Assembly: GCA_013298215.1 (NCBI GenBank)
Contig: JAAFKE010000029.1
Location: 1-49,831 of the forward strand
Length of the DNA stretch: 49,831 nucleotides
Direction of reading: 5' to 3'
From: Cytophagales bacterium
Lineage (GTDB): Bacteria > Bacteroidota > Bacteroidia > Cytophagales > Spirosomataceae
Shown: positions 24,915 through 34,874 of the stretch, piece after piece
How the letters are laid out: the number at the start of each line of letters is the position of its first letter
Numbering within the stretch: the first letter of the stretch is position 1
Made by a program: the position numbers and the translations under genes
Notes under the pieces: generated by a model
Told to the model about the DNA's origin: nothing
Databases searched by the model: none
Seen by the model: the letters and a program-made list of their open reading frames with translations, nothing else

Positions 24915-27554
24915 TTAGCTCAACTCTAATTTTATAGAGTCCAGGTTTTCAAACACAATTTTGCCTTCCTGCACGTCCATTAGCACGATGGCATCTTTTT
25001 TAATGCTATCGGCCAAGATTCGTTTCGATAGTTCGTTGAGCACCAACCTTTGCAGGGTTCTTTTGAGTGGCCGCGCGCCAAAAGTCACGTCGAAACCCTG
25101 CTCTCCCAAGTAATCGAGGGCCTCGTCGGTAGCTTGGAGCGTAATGCCATTGTCGGCCAGTCGGCGTTGGATTTCCTGAAACTGAATGCTCACAATGCGT
25201 CTGATGTTTTTGCGGCTCAACGGGTCGAAGAGCACAATCTCGTCGATGCGGTTCAGAAACTCGGGCCTCACTATCTGTTTCAGTAGCACCATTACCTCGT
25301 CGGAGGCCTCTTGTTTGTAGTATTCTTTCCAGGCTTTCATGCCGTCGGCCTCCTTAAATTTTTCTTGGATCAGCGCGCCGCCCATGTTGGAGGTCATAAT
25401 AATGATGGTGTTTTTGAAGTTGGCCACGCGCCCTTTGTTGTCGGTCAGGCGGCCGTCGTCCAGCACTTGCAGCAAGATATTCCAAACGTCGGGGTGAGCT
25501 TTTTCTATTTCGTCCAACAATATAACGCTGTACGGCTTGCGGCGCACGGCCTCGGTTAGTTGGCCGCCTTCGTCGTAGCCCACGTAGCCAGGAGGCGCAC
25601 CCACCAGGCGGCTCACGGCGTGGCGTTCTTGGTACTCGCTCATGTCTATTCTGACCATGGCGTTGGGGTCGTTGAAGAGGTACTGGGCCAATGTTTTGGC
25701 GAGTTCGGTTTTGCCCACGCCCGTTGTTCCCAAAAACAAAAAGCTACCAATTGGGCGTTTGGGGTCTTGCATTCCCGCCCTCGACCGCCGCACGGCATCG
25801 GCCACCAGTGCAATGGCATCTTCTTGGCCAGCAACTTGTTTGCCGAGTTCGTCTTCGAGGTACAAGAGTTTTTCGCGGTCGCTTTGCAGCATCTTTGCCA
25901 CTGGCACGCCCGTCCACTTGGCCACAATTTCGGCAATGTCTTCGGGCATAATCACCTCGCGTACCAGCCGATGTTGGTCGTTGGCTTGTTCTTTGTCATT
26001 GGCTTGTTGTTTATCAGCGGCCATAACTGCCTCCAACTCTGGAATGCGGCCGTACCTAATTTCGGCCACCTTGCCAAAATCTCCGCTGCGTTCGGCTTGT
26101 TCGGCCTCTATGCGCAGTTTTTCAATTTGTTCTTTTTGGTTCCGCGACTGTTTCAAGGCACTTTTTTCTAAGTCCCACTGTGCCCGCAGCTCGTTGCGCT
26201 GGGCGGTGAGGTCAGCTATTTCTTTGCTCAGACCCGCCTCCCGTTCTTTGTTGTTTTCGCGCCTAATTGCCTCGCGCTCAATTTCCAACTGCATAATGCG
26301 GCGGTTTAGCTCGTCGAGTTCCTCGGGCATGGAGTCCATTTCGAGGCGTAGTTTGGCGGCGGCCTCGTCCATTAGGTCGATTGCCTTGTCGGGCAAAAAA
26401 CGGTCGGTTATGTACCGATTAGACAGCTCGACGGCCGCAATGACGGCATCGTCGGTGATCCTCACGCCGTGGTGGAGCTCGTATTTTTCTTTAATTCCCC
26501 GCAAAATAGACACGGCATCGGCCACGTTGGGCTCGTCCACAATCACCGACTGAAAGCGACGTTCGAGGGCCTTGTCTTTTTCGACGTACTTTTGGTACTC
26601 TTTGAGGGTAGTTGCGCCAATGGCGTGGAGTTCGCCCCGCGCCAGGGCTGGTTTTAGCAGGTTGGCGGCATCCATTGCTCCCTCGCCACCCGACCCCGCC
26701 CCAATGAGGGTGTGTATCTCGTCGATGAAAAGAATAATCTCGCCGTCGGAGTCAGTCACCTCTTTGATAACAGCTTTGAGGCGTTCTTCAAACTCGCCCT
26801 TGTATTTGGCTCCCGCAATGAGTAGCCCCAAGTCGAGCGACACAATGGTCTTAGATTTGAGCTGCTCTGGCACGTCGCCTTGCACAATTCGTTGGGCCAG
26901 TCCTTCCACAATGGCGGTTTTGCCCACGCCAGGTTCGCCCAGCAAGATGGGGTTGTTTTTGGTACGGCGGCTCAAAATTTGTAGCACGCGCCTGATTTCT
27001 TCGTCGCGCCCAATGACGGGGTCAATTTTTCCCGCCTGGGCCATTTCATTCAAATTTTTGCTGTATCGTTCCAATGAGCGGTACGTAGCCTCGGCATTTT
27101 GATCTTTCACGGTGTTGTTTCCTCTTAGTTCTTGGATGGCTGTTATGAGTGTTTTTTCTTTGAAACCTGCTTGGCGGAGGGCATCTCCAACGGTATCTTT
27201 GCCCAGTGCCAAGCCCAGCAGCAGCAGTTCTACGCTCACAAACTCGTCTTTAAATTGTTTGAGAAGTTGCTGGGCTTTTATAAAAACCGCGTTGAGGTCG
27301 TTGCCGATGTATGCCTGCGCCGTGCCGCCGCTCACGCGCGGATAGCTGCTCAAAATGGTTTCGAGTTTTGCGGCCAGCGCGGGTACGTCTGCGCCGATGC
27401 GCTTGGCCAGAAAGCCAAAAGTATTTGGGTCTTGCTCCAAAATTACTTTGAGGGCGTGGCCAGTTTCGACGGCCTGTTGGCCGCCGTTCTGCGCCCTTTC
27501 GGCGGCATATTGCACAATTTCTTGCGCCTTGGTGGTATATTGCTTGAAGTCCAT
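24915..27554 (-). CDS. clpB: ClpB disaggregase
   Basis: 879 residues, usual ClpB size. Clp N-terminal repeats (1-145), AAA1 with Walker A GEPGVGKT (206-213), the coiled-coil M domain (about 400-535, [20 protein letters not shown]), and AAA2 with [25 protein letters not shown] and the C-terminal small domain ([12 protein letters not shown]). It rescues aggregated proteins with DnaK after heat stress, in the cytosol. The M domain includes a low-complexity [16 protein letters not shown] insertion. No close promoter match was found. A strong terminator follows. Confidence 0.98.
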   Translation of the reverse strand: MDFKQYTTKAQEIVQYAAERAQNGGQQAVETGHALKVILEQDPNTFGFLAKRIGADVPALAAKLETILSSYPRVSGGTAQAYIGNDLNAVFIKAQQLLKQFKDEFVSVELLLLGLALGKDTVGDALRQAGFKEKTLITAIQELRGNNTVKDQNAEATYRSLERYSKNLNEMAQAGKIDPVIGRDEEIRRVLQILSRRTKNNPILLGEPGVGKTAIVEGLAQRIVQGDVPEQLKSKTIVSLDLGLLIAGAKYKGEFEERLKAVIKEVTDSDGEIILFIDEIHTLIGAGSGGEGAMDAANLLKPALARGELHAIGATTLKEYQKYVEKDKALERRFQSVIVDEPNVADAVSILRGIKEKYELHHGVRITDDAVIAAVELSNRYITDRFLPDKAIDLMDEAAAKLRLEMDSMPEELDELNRRIMQLEIEREAIRRENNKEREAGLSKEIADLTAQRNELRAQWDLEKSALKQSRNQKEQIEKLRIEAEQAERSGDFGKVAEIRYGRIPELEAVMAADKQQANDKEQANDQHRLVREVIMPEDIAEIVAKWTGVPVAKMLQSDREKLLYLEDELGKQVAGQEDAIALVADAVRRSRAGMQDPKRPIGSFLFLGTTGVGKTELAKTLAQYLFNDPNAMVRIDMSEYQERHAVSRLVGAPPGYVGYDEGGQLTEAVRRKPYSVILLDEIEKAHPDVWNILLQVLDDGRLTDNKGRVANFKNTIIIMTSNMGGALIQEKFKEADGMKAWKEYYKQEASDEVMVLLKQIVRPEFLNRIDEIVLFDPLSRKNIRRIVSIQFQEIQRRLADNGITLQATDEALDYLGEQGFDVTFGARPLKRTLQRLVLNELSKRILADSIKKDAIVLMDVQEGKIVFENLDSIKLELS

Positions 27555-27688
27555 GGTTGCTGCTTGTTTTTTACCAAAGACCGAACAGCAATAGGTACGC
27601 CAAGTTTAAAAACAAGACATTTTGGCTGGATATGACCCTTTTCAATGTGGTTTTTCGTGCCGAAACGGCAGATTTATTCCCGTTTGGA

Positions 27689-28150
27689 TCAAGGAATGGG
27701 CAGGGTTTTGCTTTCTTTGAAGGTCGATAATATCACCATTGTTTCGGTGTTGGCTACTTCTTCGATCTCGTTTATTTTTTCGAGCATCAGTTTTTGGTAC
27801 GAGGCAATGTCCTTAGAAATCACTTTGAGTAGAAAATCGCACGAGCCAGTGATGTGGTGGCATTCAATGATTTCTTCGATCAAGTTCACATTTCTGACAA
27901 ACGAGTCGGTTACTTCTTTTTTGTGGCCAGTGAGCGAAATCTGTACGAAAGTTGTTACGCCCAGACCCACGCGGTCGCGGTCTAATTGGGCGTGGTAACT
28001 TTTAATGACCCCAGATAACTCTAATTTTTTGACGCGCTCCAAGGTGGGAGCGGGCGATAGACCAATTTCTTTTGATAGTTGAGCGTTGGTAATTTTAGCA
28101 TTTTTTTGTAATATTTCCAGCACCTTGCGGTCGGTAGCATCTAACTTCAT
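27689..28150 (-). CDS. Lrp/AsnC-family transcription regulator
   Basis: 153 residues from ATG 28150. The N-terminal winged helix-turn-helix (about 1-60, DATDRKVLEILQKNAKITNA, LSPAPTLERVKKLELSGVIK) is followed by the RAM/ASNC ligand-binding domain (about 65-150, FVQISLTGHKK, IIECHHITGSCDFLLKVISK). The family senses amino acids and binds DNA as dimers to hexadecamers. A -7 element at 28187-28194 places the transcript start just upstream and excludes the longer frame from 28189. Its target genes are not evident; it could regulate itself. Confidence 0.94.
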   Translation of the reverse strand: MKLDATDRKVLEILQKNAKITNAQLSKEIGLSPAPTLERVKKLELSGVIKSYHAQLDRDRVGLGVTTFVQISLTGHKKEVTDSFVRNVNLIEEIIECHHITGSCDFLLKVISKDIASYQKLMLEKINEIEEVANTETMVILSTFKESKTLPIP

Positions 28151-28186
28151 GGAACTTTTTAGTTTGTGTTGTTTTGTTGAACAACG

Positions 28187-28194
28187 CAAAGCTA
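28187..28194 (-). promoter_or_regulatory. -7 element (TAGCTTTG) for the Lrp gene
   Basis: Exact TAnnTTTG on the minus strand, 36 bases before ATG 28150. The sequence just upstream is very AT-rich, with no clear -33 TTG. Confidence 0.5.
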
Positions 28195-28308
28195 AGTAGA
28201 TTATTTCTTTTTTATCTATAAAATAGACTTAAATTATTTAAAATTAGCATTAATACAATATAAAATTTGGATATTAAGTGTAGCGGTTCACCAATCGGAA
28301 AAACTAAA

Positions 28309-28350
28309 CGCCGTTGTCAGCGCCGTTGTCAGTGTCCCCACTGACAACGG
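28309..28350 (-). terminator. 12-bp tandem duplication fused to a hairpin, probable cox3 terminator
   Basis: CGCCGTTGTCAG occurs twice in tandem (28309-28320, 28321-28332). The second copy forms a perfect 12-bp stem (28323-28334 with 28339-28350, loop TCCC). On the minus strand the stem lies 26 bases after the oxidase stop. The first copy then extends to GTTTAGTTTTT. An outer pair AACGCCGT/ACGGCGTT (28307-28314, 28370-28377) could enclose it. Confidence 0.65.
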
Positions 28351-28375
28351 GATGTGTGGCAAGTTTTTTACGGCG

Positions 28376-28972
28376 TTAGGCCCGCTGAAACCACAAAAAA
28401 GCGAATAAAAACAACCACAGTAAATCTACAAAGTGCCAGAAAGTGGTGTACAGTTTGAGTTTGAGTTGGTTGGGCGGGTTTACGCTATACACAAACGACT
28501 CGACGTACTCGGTGCGGCGCAGGGCCTCAAAAAATGCTTTGGCCAAATAATAAATACCCACCAAGATGTGCAGCAAATGAAGCCCCGAGATTAGGTAAAG
28601 AAAACCCGTTGCGTTGCGCTCAGTGCTACGAAGATTAGCATCGGCAATTTGTTTCCAACCCGTGGCCTGCATGACCACAAACACCAAACCCAGTGCCAAT
28701 GTGCCACCGAGCAGTGCGCGGTATTGGCCATACCGATCTTTTTTAAAGGCCACATTGGCAAAGTGCAGCGACACGCTACTGAGCATAATAACCACCGTGC
28801 TGACCCAGAAAACCTGCGGTAGCAACACCGTACCGTTAGACCCCAGGGCCGCACGTGCGCCAAAAAAAAGCATTAATATCGTGAACATCAGCAGGCTACC
28901 GCCCATGAGTAGCCAAAGCATAAAGTTGAAAGGTTCGCGGCGTTTTGTGAGGGCGTTTTCGGTGGTGGGCAT
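28376..28972 (-). CDS. Haem-copper oxidase subunit III
   Basis: 198 residues from ATG 28972; an upstream GTG at 28996 is less likely. Five hydrophobic segments fit the short five-helix subunit III form: FMLWLLMGGSLLMFTILMLF, FWVSTVVIMLSSVSLHFANV, ALLGGTLALGLVFVVMQATG, FLYLISGLHLLHILVGIYYL and YTTFWHFVDLLWLFLFAFLW. The last holds the family FWHFVDLLW signature. It belongs to a cytochrome c or quinol oxidase in the inner membrane. Other subunits are not adjacent, unlike the usual cox clusters, so this may be an extra or detached copy. It is flanked by the hairpin element and diverges from eno. Confidence 0.92.
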   Translation of the reverse strand: MPTTENALTKRREPFNFMLWLLMGGSLLMFTILMLFFGARAALGSNGTVLLPQVFWVSTVVIMLSSVSLHFANVAFKKDRYGQYRALLGGTLALGLVFVVMQATGWKQIADANLRSTERNATGFLYLISGLHLLHILVGIYYLAKAFFEALRRTEYVESFVYSVNPPNQLKLKLYTTFWHFVDLLWLFLFAFLWFQRA

Positions 28973-29084
28973 TCGGGTTGTTTGAAAATATGACACTGAT
29001 AATGAACGGAAAGTTACTAAAAAACCGCGCTGGATGCCAAAAAAATGCGTTTATTTGCGTAATTCTTTTAACCACAATTCTTAA

Positions 29085-30374
<1,290 letters not shown>

Positions 30375-30378
30375 CCTT

Positions 30379-30422
30379 GGACGATCGGACGGGCGAAAGT
30401 TGATTCGCTCGTCCGATCGTCC
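30379..30422 (+). terminator. 19-bp hairpin between eno and the FtsB-like gene
   Basis: Arms 30379-30397 and 30404-30422 pair over 19 bases with a single G-U and a 6-base loop; a short TATTTTTA stretch follows. It acts as a full or partial terminator of eno, and its end is only 10 bases before ATG 30433. Confidence 0.75.
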
Positions 30423-30432
30423 CACTATTTTT

Positions 30433-30738
30433 ATGCACTACTTCAAGTTTCTCAAAAATTTTTACTGGGCAACTGGCCTCGGACTGTTGCTTTGGCTGTT
30501 GGTTTTCGACCAGAACGACTTGGTGTCGCAGGCAAAAAAAGCTTGGGAAGTGGTCAAATTAGAAGAAACGCGGGACTACTATAAGTCAAGAATCGGGCAG
30601 GCGCGGGTCGAGTACCGCGAAGTGATGGGCAGTCCTGAACTTTTAGAAAAATTTGCCCGCGAAAAATACCTCATGAAAAAGCCCAACGAAACCGTTTTTG
30701 TGTTGGTCGATGAAAACGACGCGCCAGTAGAAAAATAG
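30433..30738 (+). CDS. FtsB/DivIC-family septum formation protein
   Basis: 101 residues from ATG 30433; the in-frame start at 30400 lies in the hairpin. A short cytoplasmic N-terminus, one membrane helix (about 12-26, YWATGLGLLLWLLVF), a coiled coil (KLEETRDYYKSRIGQARVEY) and the typical closing block LEKFAREKYLMKKPNETVFV define it. FtsB-type proteins bridge FtsQ and FtsL in the divisome. Pairing with eno is common in bacteria and supports the call. The phosphatase gene begins 16 bases later. Confidence 0.9.
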   Translation: MHYFKFLKNFYWATGLGLLLWLLVFDQNDLVSQAKKAWEVVKLEETRDYYKSRIGQARVEYREVMGSPELLEKFAREKYLMKKPNETVFVLVDENDAPVEK

Positions 30739-30754
30739 TACCAAACCCGCAACC

Positions 30755-31261
30755 ATGCTTAAAGTTCTGTTTGTTTGTACGGGCAATATTTGTCGCTCGC
30801 CACTGGCGCAGGGCGTTTTTGAGAAAATAGTCCGTGAGCGCGGCCTATCAAAACTGTTTTACTGCGACTCGGCGGGCACGCAGGGCTACCACGTAGGCGC
30901 ACCCGCCGACCGCCGCGCCCGTCAGACGGCGGCTCGACACGGCATTGCGCTCACCCACAGTGCACGCAAACTATCGGGCGACGATTTTGGGGAGTTCGAT
31001 TACCTGGTTGCCATGGACGAAGGCCACCTCGATACCATGCGCAGCCTAAGCTACCGTTCAACGGGTTTTGATTTCAACGATAATCTGTTGCGTTACCGAG
31101 ACTTCGACCCACTTGGCCACGATTCTGAGCCAGATGGCAGGTCGGTTCCCGACCCTTACTACGAAGATATGGCCGCTTTTGAAAATGTTTACGAAATTGT
31201 GGCGCGTTGCGGTAAACATTTTTTAGATTTTTTAGTTGAAAAACATAAACTCCATTCATGA
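30755..31261 (+). CDS. Low-molecular-weight protein tyrosine phosphatase
   Basis: 168 residues. The P-loop C-x5-R is at 8-14 (VCTGNICRSPLAQG) and the general-acid Asp lies in the usual late motif (SVPDPYYEDMAAFENVYEIV). This is the typical compact Rossmann-like LMW-PTP, which removes phosphate from protein tyrosines or small molecules. In Bacteroidota such enzymes are often tied to capsule or exopolysaccharide control, but no such genes are near. It overlaps the following membrane-protein gene by ATGA. Confidence 0.95.
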   Translation: MLKVLFVCTGNICRSPLAQGVFEKIVRERGLSKLFYCDSAGTQGYHVGAPADRRARQTAARHGIALTHSARKLSGDDFGEFDYLVAMDEGHLDTMRSLSYRSTGFDFNDNLLRYRDFDPLGHDSEPDGRSVPDPYYEDMAAFENVYEIVARCGKHFLDFLVEKHKLHS

Positions 31262-31773
31262 AAAAAGCCACTTTTGCAGTTCGTACTTGGCGGGTGCTGT
31301 CCGTTGTCTTCGTTTTGGTACTCACGCTGGGCTGCTACGTTGTTTTTCCCGACGACGTGGGCGTTCATTTCGATGCCCTCACCCAAAAGCCTGACGTGTT
31401 TCTCGAAAAGCGGGTTATTTTTTACGTTTCGGCGGCACTGGCCCTCATCGTGAACACCGTGTTCCCGGCCGTGGGGAGGCTCTTTGCCAGCGTCGATTCG
31501 CGTTTTTTGCCCATTCCGAACCAGCAAGCCTGGGCTGCCAGCCGTTCAGACCTAAACGAGCACTTCTTAAACTGGTTTTTGTGCCTCAACGCCGCCGTCA
31601 ATTCCATCCTCGGGCTGTCGCTGTTGGCCTTGGTGTCGTTGAACGACGTTCAGTTTAAATTTAAGGTTATCGATTTTAGGTGGCTTTTCTACATGGCAGT
31701 AGCCATTTTTATTACCATTATTCTGGCACTTCCGCTGCGCCTCAACCGCGCCCCCGCTTTGAGTGCCGATTAG
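31258..31773 (+). CDS. Integral membrane protein of unknown function, DUF1648-like N-terminus
   Basis: 171 residues with four likely membrane helices (about 12-29, 51-70, 107-128, 145-163). The loop after the first helix, FPDDVGVHFDALTQKPDVFLEKR, resembles the DUF1648 pattern (V-x-H-F-x-x-G/T-x-P-D) seen in small membrane proteins such as SdpI relatives. That is a weak similarity and no function is claimed. It starts inside the phosphatase stop codon, so it is translationally coupled. It ends 22 bases from the convergent toxin gene. Confidence 0.8.
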   Translation: MKKATFAVRTWRVLSVVFVLVLTLGCYVVFPDDVGVHFDALTQKPDVFLEKRVIFYVSAALALIVNTVFPAVGRLFASVDSRFLPIPNQQAWAASRSDLNEHFLNWFLCLNAAVNSILGLSLLALVSLNDVQFKFKVIDFRWLFYMAVAIFITIILALPLRLNRAPALSAD

Positions 31774-31795
31774 GGAAGATGCAGTGTGATTTTTG

Positions 31796-32149
31796 TCATC
31801 CTTGTAGATTTTTCACAATTTTAATCAAAGCTTTAATTTCTTGGTCATTGAGCGATGATCGTTCAGATTTATCGTAAATGGAAAGTAAATAAATTTCATT
31901 GTCGGCTACATACACGCAAGTTATGACTCTGGCACCACCAGATTTGCCTTTATTTTTTGAAGCAATCGAAAGGCGAATCTTGAAACAACCATCACCCAAA
32001 GGAGTACCTTGCTGTGGATCATCTTTGAGGCTTTCTATCAAATCCAAGACTTCCTTTTTGAGTGAAGGAAATTTTTTGATAAGCCTTTTGGCTTGCCTCT
32101 GAAAAGGCATAATCGGTATTATCCGTAGCGGGGGTTGCTCAAAGCTCAT
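31796..32149 (-). CDS. RelE/ParE-family toxin
   Basis: 117 residues from ATG 32149, overlapping the antitoxin gene by 11 bases. The compact RelE fold is visible: RIIPIMPFQRQAKRLIKKFP, LKKEVLDLIESLKDDPQQGT, PLGDGCFKIRLSIASKNKGK, SGGARVITCVYVADNEIYLL and SIYDKSERSSL. The family usually cleaves mRNA on the ribosome or blocks gyrase; the lysine-rich KNKGKSGGARVI version is widespread in Bacteroidota. The order antitoxin-then-toxin is the classic one. A start at 32110 would remove the first beta strand. Confidence 0.9.
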   Translation of the reverse strand: MSFEQPPLRIIPIMPFQRQAKRLIKKFPSLKKEVLDLIESLKDDPQQGTPLGDGCFKIRLSIASKNKGKSGGARVITCVYVADNEIYLLSIYDKSERSSLNDQEIKALIKIVKNLQG

Positions 32150-32354
32150 TCAAAAACTCAGTTAGGCTTGGTTTAGGAATTTTGCCTTCTCGTATTTGCT
32201 TTACATGGTCAAAAGCTTCTAAAAACTCTTGTCGATGCAGAGCCTTTGGGTCTTCGGGCAAATGTAACGTTTTACGAATACTATCCCACTCTTGAATCGG
32301 GATAAAAACACCCGTAACATTGCCTGTGTGGTCTGCCAAATATTGTAGGTTCAT
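32139..32354 (-). CDS. Antitoxin of the RelE-type pair
   Basis: 71 residues from ATG 32354; ATG 32366 and a GTG further up are alternatives, but the promoter at 32393-32400 favours a short leader. The N-terminal half, MNLQYLADHTGNVTGVFIPI then QEWDSI, resembles a short Phd/YefM-like fold (V-x-V-x-I-P-x-x-x-W). The C-terminal half (KIPKPSLTEFLNEL) is probably the toxin-wrapping tail. A DNA-binding role for autoregulation is expected from the family but not shown here. Confidence 0.82.
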   Translation of the reverse strand: MNLQYLADHTGNVTGVFIPIQEWDSIRKTLHLPEDPKALHRQEFLEAFDHVKQIREGKIPKPSLTEFLNEL

Positions 32355-32392
32355 CTTATTGAGCATAGGCCCGTTTAGTTCTTGATTCACTT

Positions 32393-32400
32393 CAAATCTA
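32393..32400 (-). promoter_or_regulatory. -7 element (TAGATTTG) for the toxin-antitoxin operon
   Basis: Exact TAnnTTTG, 38 bases before ATG 32354. Short arms ACTTCA (32389-32394) and TGAAGT (32424-32429) bracket it and could serve as an operator; they are too short to be sure. Confidence 0.5.
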
Positions 32401-32529
32401 CGGATAAGTTCGGTATCTTTTACTGAAGTTACACCGTGAGTTAGGCATCAGCCGATACGAACAGACAACATTTGGCAGATATATACAAATCCATCTGGGA
32501 TGTGTTGCCCCAAAAATCCTTGCGCGTCG

Positions 32530-33015
32530 TCAGTCGAGTCCCAGGTCATTGCTGGTGGGAGCGGGGTCGTCGTTGGTTTTGGCTTTCAGGTTGGCATCGT
32601 CCACCAATCGGCGCAGGTCCGACATAACCTCAAAAAATACCACCAGTTTATCGAGCGGAATTTGCTCACGGACTCCCTGGTTGAACGAAATAACGCCCTG
32701 CCGGGCGATCTCACGTTTTTCTTTACCCATTTCGGTCAAAAAAACGTGCACAAAGCGCTTGTCGTTTTCGTTGGTTTCGCGTCTGATCCAGCCGCGCTCC
32801 TCCAAACTTTTTATCATTCGGGTCAGGCTGCGGGGTTCCATGCCAATAGACGGGCCAATTTTGGTGGCGGGTGTCCCGTTTTCGATGTCAATGTTGAGTA
32901 AAACGTAGCCAATGGCCATCGTCATGTCGTGGGGGGCTGCGTAGGCGTTGTAGAGCTTCGAAATCGAATGCCAGGCCCATTTGACGTGGAAATCGACGGT
33001 TTTTTCCTTCCGCAT
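32530..33015 (-). CDS. MarR-family transcription regulator
   Basis: 161 residues from ATG 33015, because the promoter match puts the transcript start near 33028 and excludes ATG 33030 and the longer frame. Winged helix-turn-helix with NGTPATKIGPSIGMEPRSLT, MIKSLEERGWIRRETNENDK and the wing RFVHVFLTEMGKE, flanked by dimerisation helices. MarR proteins release DNA on binding small phenolic ligands or after oxidation. No obvious target gene lies next to it, and a perfect inverted repeat upstream could be its operator. The C-terminal DDPAPTSNDLGLD tail looks disordered. Confidence 0.92.
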   Translation of the reverse strand: MRKEKTVDFHVKWAWHSISKLYNAYAAPHDMTMAIGYVLLNIDIENGTPATKIGPSIGMEPRSLTRMIKSLEERGWIRRETNENDKRFVHVFLTEMGKEKREIARQGVISFNQGVREQIPLDKLVVFFEVMSDLRRLVDDANLKAKTNDDPAPTSNDLGLD

Positions 33016-33034
33016 TTTTGATAGTGTCATCCTG

Positions 33035-33064
33035 CAAAAGTACAAAAAGGAGGCCATTATCCAA
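33035..33064 (-). promoter_or_regulatory. Promoter for marR
   Basis: Minus strand: TTG at 33062-33064 (-33), spacing 19, TACTTTTG at 33035-33042 (-7). This is one of the better two-part matches in the window and decides the marR start. Confidence 0.6.
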
Positions 33065-33085
33065 GTATGTGGTTGTTTATCACGC

Positions 33086-33133
33086 AATTGGGTTGGCACC
33101 CAGTCTGACCTCAAACCGAATACCAACCCAATT
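33086..33133. repeat. 11-bp inverted repeat between rng and marR
   Basis: AATTGGGTTGG at 33086-33096 and its exact reverse complement at 33123-33133, 26 bases apart. It lies 27 bases after the rng stop and about 60-100 bases upstream of the marR transcript start. No T-tract follows. Either a weak terminator of rng or an operator. Confidence 0.55.
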
Positions 33134-33160
33134 ATATGCCCCCAGTGTTGGCGTTTTTAC

Positions 33161-34717
33161 TCAATTACTTACCTCTATTGCTTCGCCCAGTTTGTTGTAA
33201 AACTTAAAGTCGGTGATACCAAAGGAGCTATCTTTCACCAAATTGACCCACTTTTTGTACTTCAAAAACCACTTCATGCGGCGCGACGGAAAACCAGCGG
33301 TGTAGTAGGCGTGCGTAAAAGGATGTAACATGATGCTCACACCGCCTTCGTTTTGCTTTGTCAGGATATAATCGAGGTTGTTTTCGATGGTGTCGGTCAC
33401 TAAAATACTGGCCTGAATCGTACCCGTGCCGTTGCAGGTCATACAAACCTCGCGGGTAATGATGTTCATCTCTGGCCGTACCCGCTGGCGGGTTATTTGC
33501 ATGAGGCCAAATTTAGACAAGGGCAAAATGGTGTACTTCGACCTTTCGGTGCGCATTTCCTCGCGCATTACGTCAAAGATCAATTTTTTGTTCTCTGGCT
33601 TGCGCATATCAATAAAATCCACCACAATAATACCGCCCATGTCTCGCAGGCGCAGTTGCCTGGCAATTTCCTTGGCTGCTTCGGTGTTCACATGAATAGC
33701 AGTGGCTTCTTGGCTCTCCTCAGAGTTTGCTTTGTTGCCGCTGTTCACGTCGATCACGTGGAGTGCTTCGGTGTGTTCAATAATCAGGTAGCCGCCGTTG
33801 GGCAGGCTCACGGTGCGTCCAAAGAGCGATTTGAGCTGTTTTTCGAGTCCGAAGTGCTCAAATATCTTGGTTTTTCCGTTGTGGAGTTTGACTATTTTTT
33901 CTTTTTCGGGGGCAATTGTCTGGATCAACGCCCGAATATCTTCGAACGATTCTTTGGTATCGACCGTGATGCTGTCGAACGATTCGTTGAGCATATCCCT
34001 CAAAATAGATGAGGCACGGTTCATCTCGCCAATTATTCGGTCGCGTGGTTTGGCATCGCGCAGCATTTTCATGCCACTGTCCCATTTATCAACGGAGTTT
34101 TTGAGGTCAAGGTCTAATTCCTCCACTGTTTTTCCGTTAGCTACTGTGCGGACGATCACCCCAAAGTTTTTGGGCTTGATCGATGTCATTAGTTTGTGCA
34201 GGCGGTTCCGTTCTACCTTATCGGTTATTTTCTTAGAAATATTGACCGAATTGGAAAACGGAACCAGCACCAGGTAGCGACCCGCAATCGAAATATCGCA
34301 CGACAATCTCGGCCCCTTGGTTGATATGGGTTCTTTGATTACCTGCACCAAAATGGGCTGGTTTTTGTTCAGCACTTTCTCAATTTTCCCTAATTTATCA
34401 ATTTCGGGTTCGAGCACAAAGTCGTTTAGCCGTCCAGCGTTGGTTCGTTTGGCTATTACGTCTTTTGTCAGTCTATTGAGGGAGTTAATGTTTGATCCCA
34501 GGTCATGAAAATGAAGGAAGCCGTCTTTTTCATGGCCTACATCTACAAAGGCAGCGTTTAGGCCCGACGACAGTTTTTTTACAACTCCGAGGTATATGTC
34601 CCCGACTGTAAATGAGCTGTCGGTCTCTTCGACGTGGTATTCTTGCAGCCGTTTGTCTTGCAGAAGCGCAATTCTATCACCCTTCTGCGTAGAAGAAATT
34701 ATAAGTTCGTTACTCAA
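33161..34717 (-). CDS. rng: Ribonuclease E/G family protein
   Basis: 518 residues. An interrupted S1 RNA-binding domain (about 30-125, VGDIYLGVVKKLSSGLNAAF, VDVGHEKDGFLHFHDLG) precedes the catalytic core with the metal-binding Asp motifs HVIDVNSGNK and GGIIVVDFIDM and the Zn-link Cys pair CMTCNGTG near the C-terminus. It lacks the long degradosome scaffold of RNase E, so it is RNase G-like: 5'-end-sensing endonuclease for rRNA maturation and mRNA decay. It is the last gene of the HU-TPR-COX24-rng cluster, behind a terminator-like hairpin. Confidence 0.96.
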   Translation of the reverse strand: MSNELIISSTQKGDRIALLQDKRLQEYHVEETDSSFTVGDIYLGVVKKLSSGLNAAFVDVGHEKDGFLHFHDLGSNINSLNRLTKDVIAKRTNAGRLNDFVLEPEIDKLGKIEKVLNKNQPILVQVIKEPISTKGPRLSCDISIAGRYLVLVPFSNSVNISKKITDKVERNRLHKLMTSIKPKNFGVIVRTVANGKTVEELDLDLKNSVDKWDSGMKMLRDAKPRDRIIGEMNRASSILRDMLNESFDSITVDTKESFEDIRALIQTIAPEKEKIVKLHNGKTKIFEHFGLEKQLKSLFGRTVSLPNGGYLIIEHTEALHVIDVNSGNKANSEESQEATAIHVNTEAAKEIARQLRLRDMGGIIVVDFIDMRKPENKKLIFDVMREEMRTERSKYTILPLSKFGLMQITRQRVRPEMNIITREVCMTCNGTGTIQASILVTDTIENNLDYILTKQNEGGVSIMLHPFTHAYYTAGFPSRRMKWFLKYKKWVNLVKDSSFGITDFKFYNKLGEAIEVSN

Positions 34718-34782
34718 CGCGAATAAAGGTTATGAAGTTAATAATCAGGTTATTACGTGGTCTCGAAACGTATTTAAACACC

Positions 34783-34809
34783 AAAAACGGGCGGCATTAC
34801 CCCACCCGT
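34783..34809 (-). terminator. Terminator after the COX24-like gene
   Basis: Minus strand: GC-rich 8-bp stem (arms 34802-34809 and 34787-34794, one G-U) followed by UUUUU (34783-34787) and GG. It separates the HU-TPR-COX24 transcript from rng, which begins 66 bases later. Confidence 0.7.
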
Positions 34810-34874
34810 CTTGGTATTTTTATTTTGGCTCGTGAAAACGCTTTGAGTGGTTGTTTTACCTACCACTCACCGAA

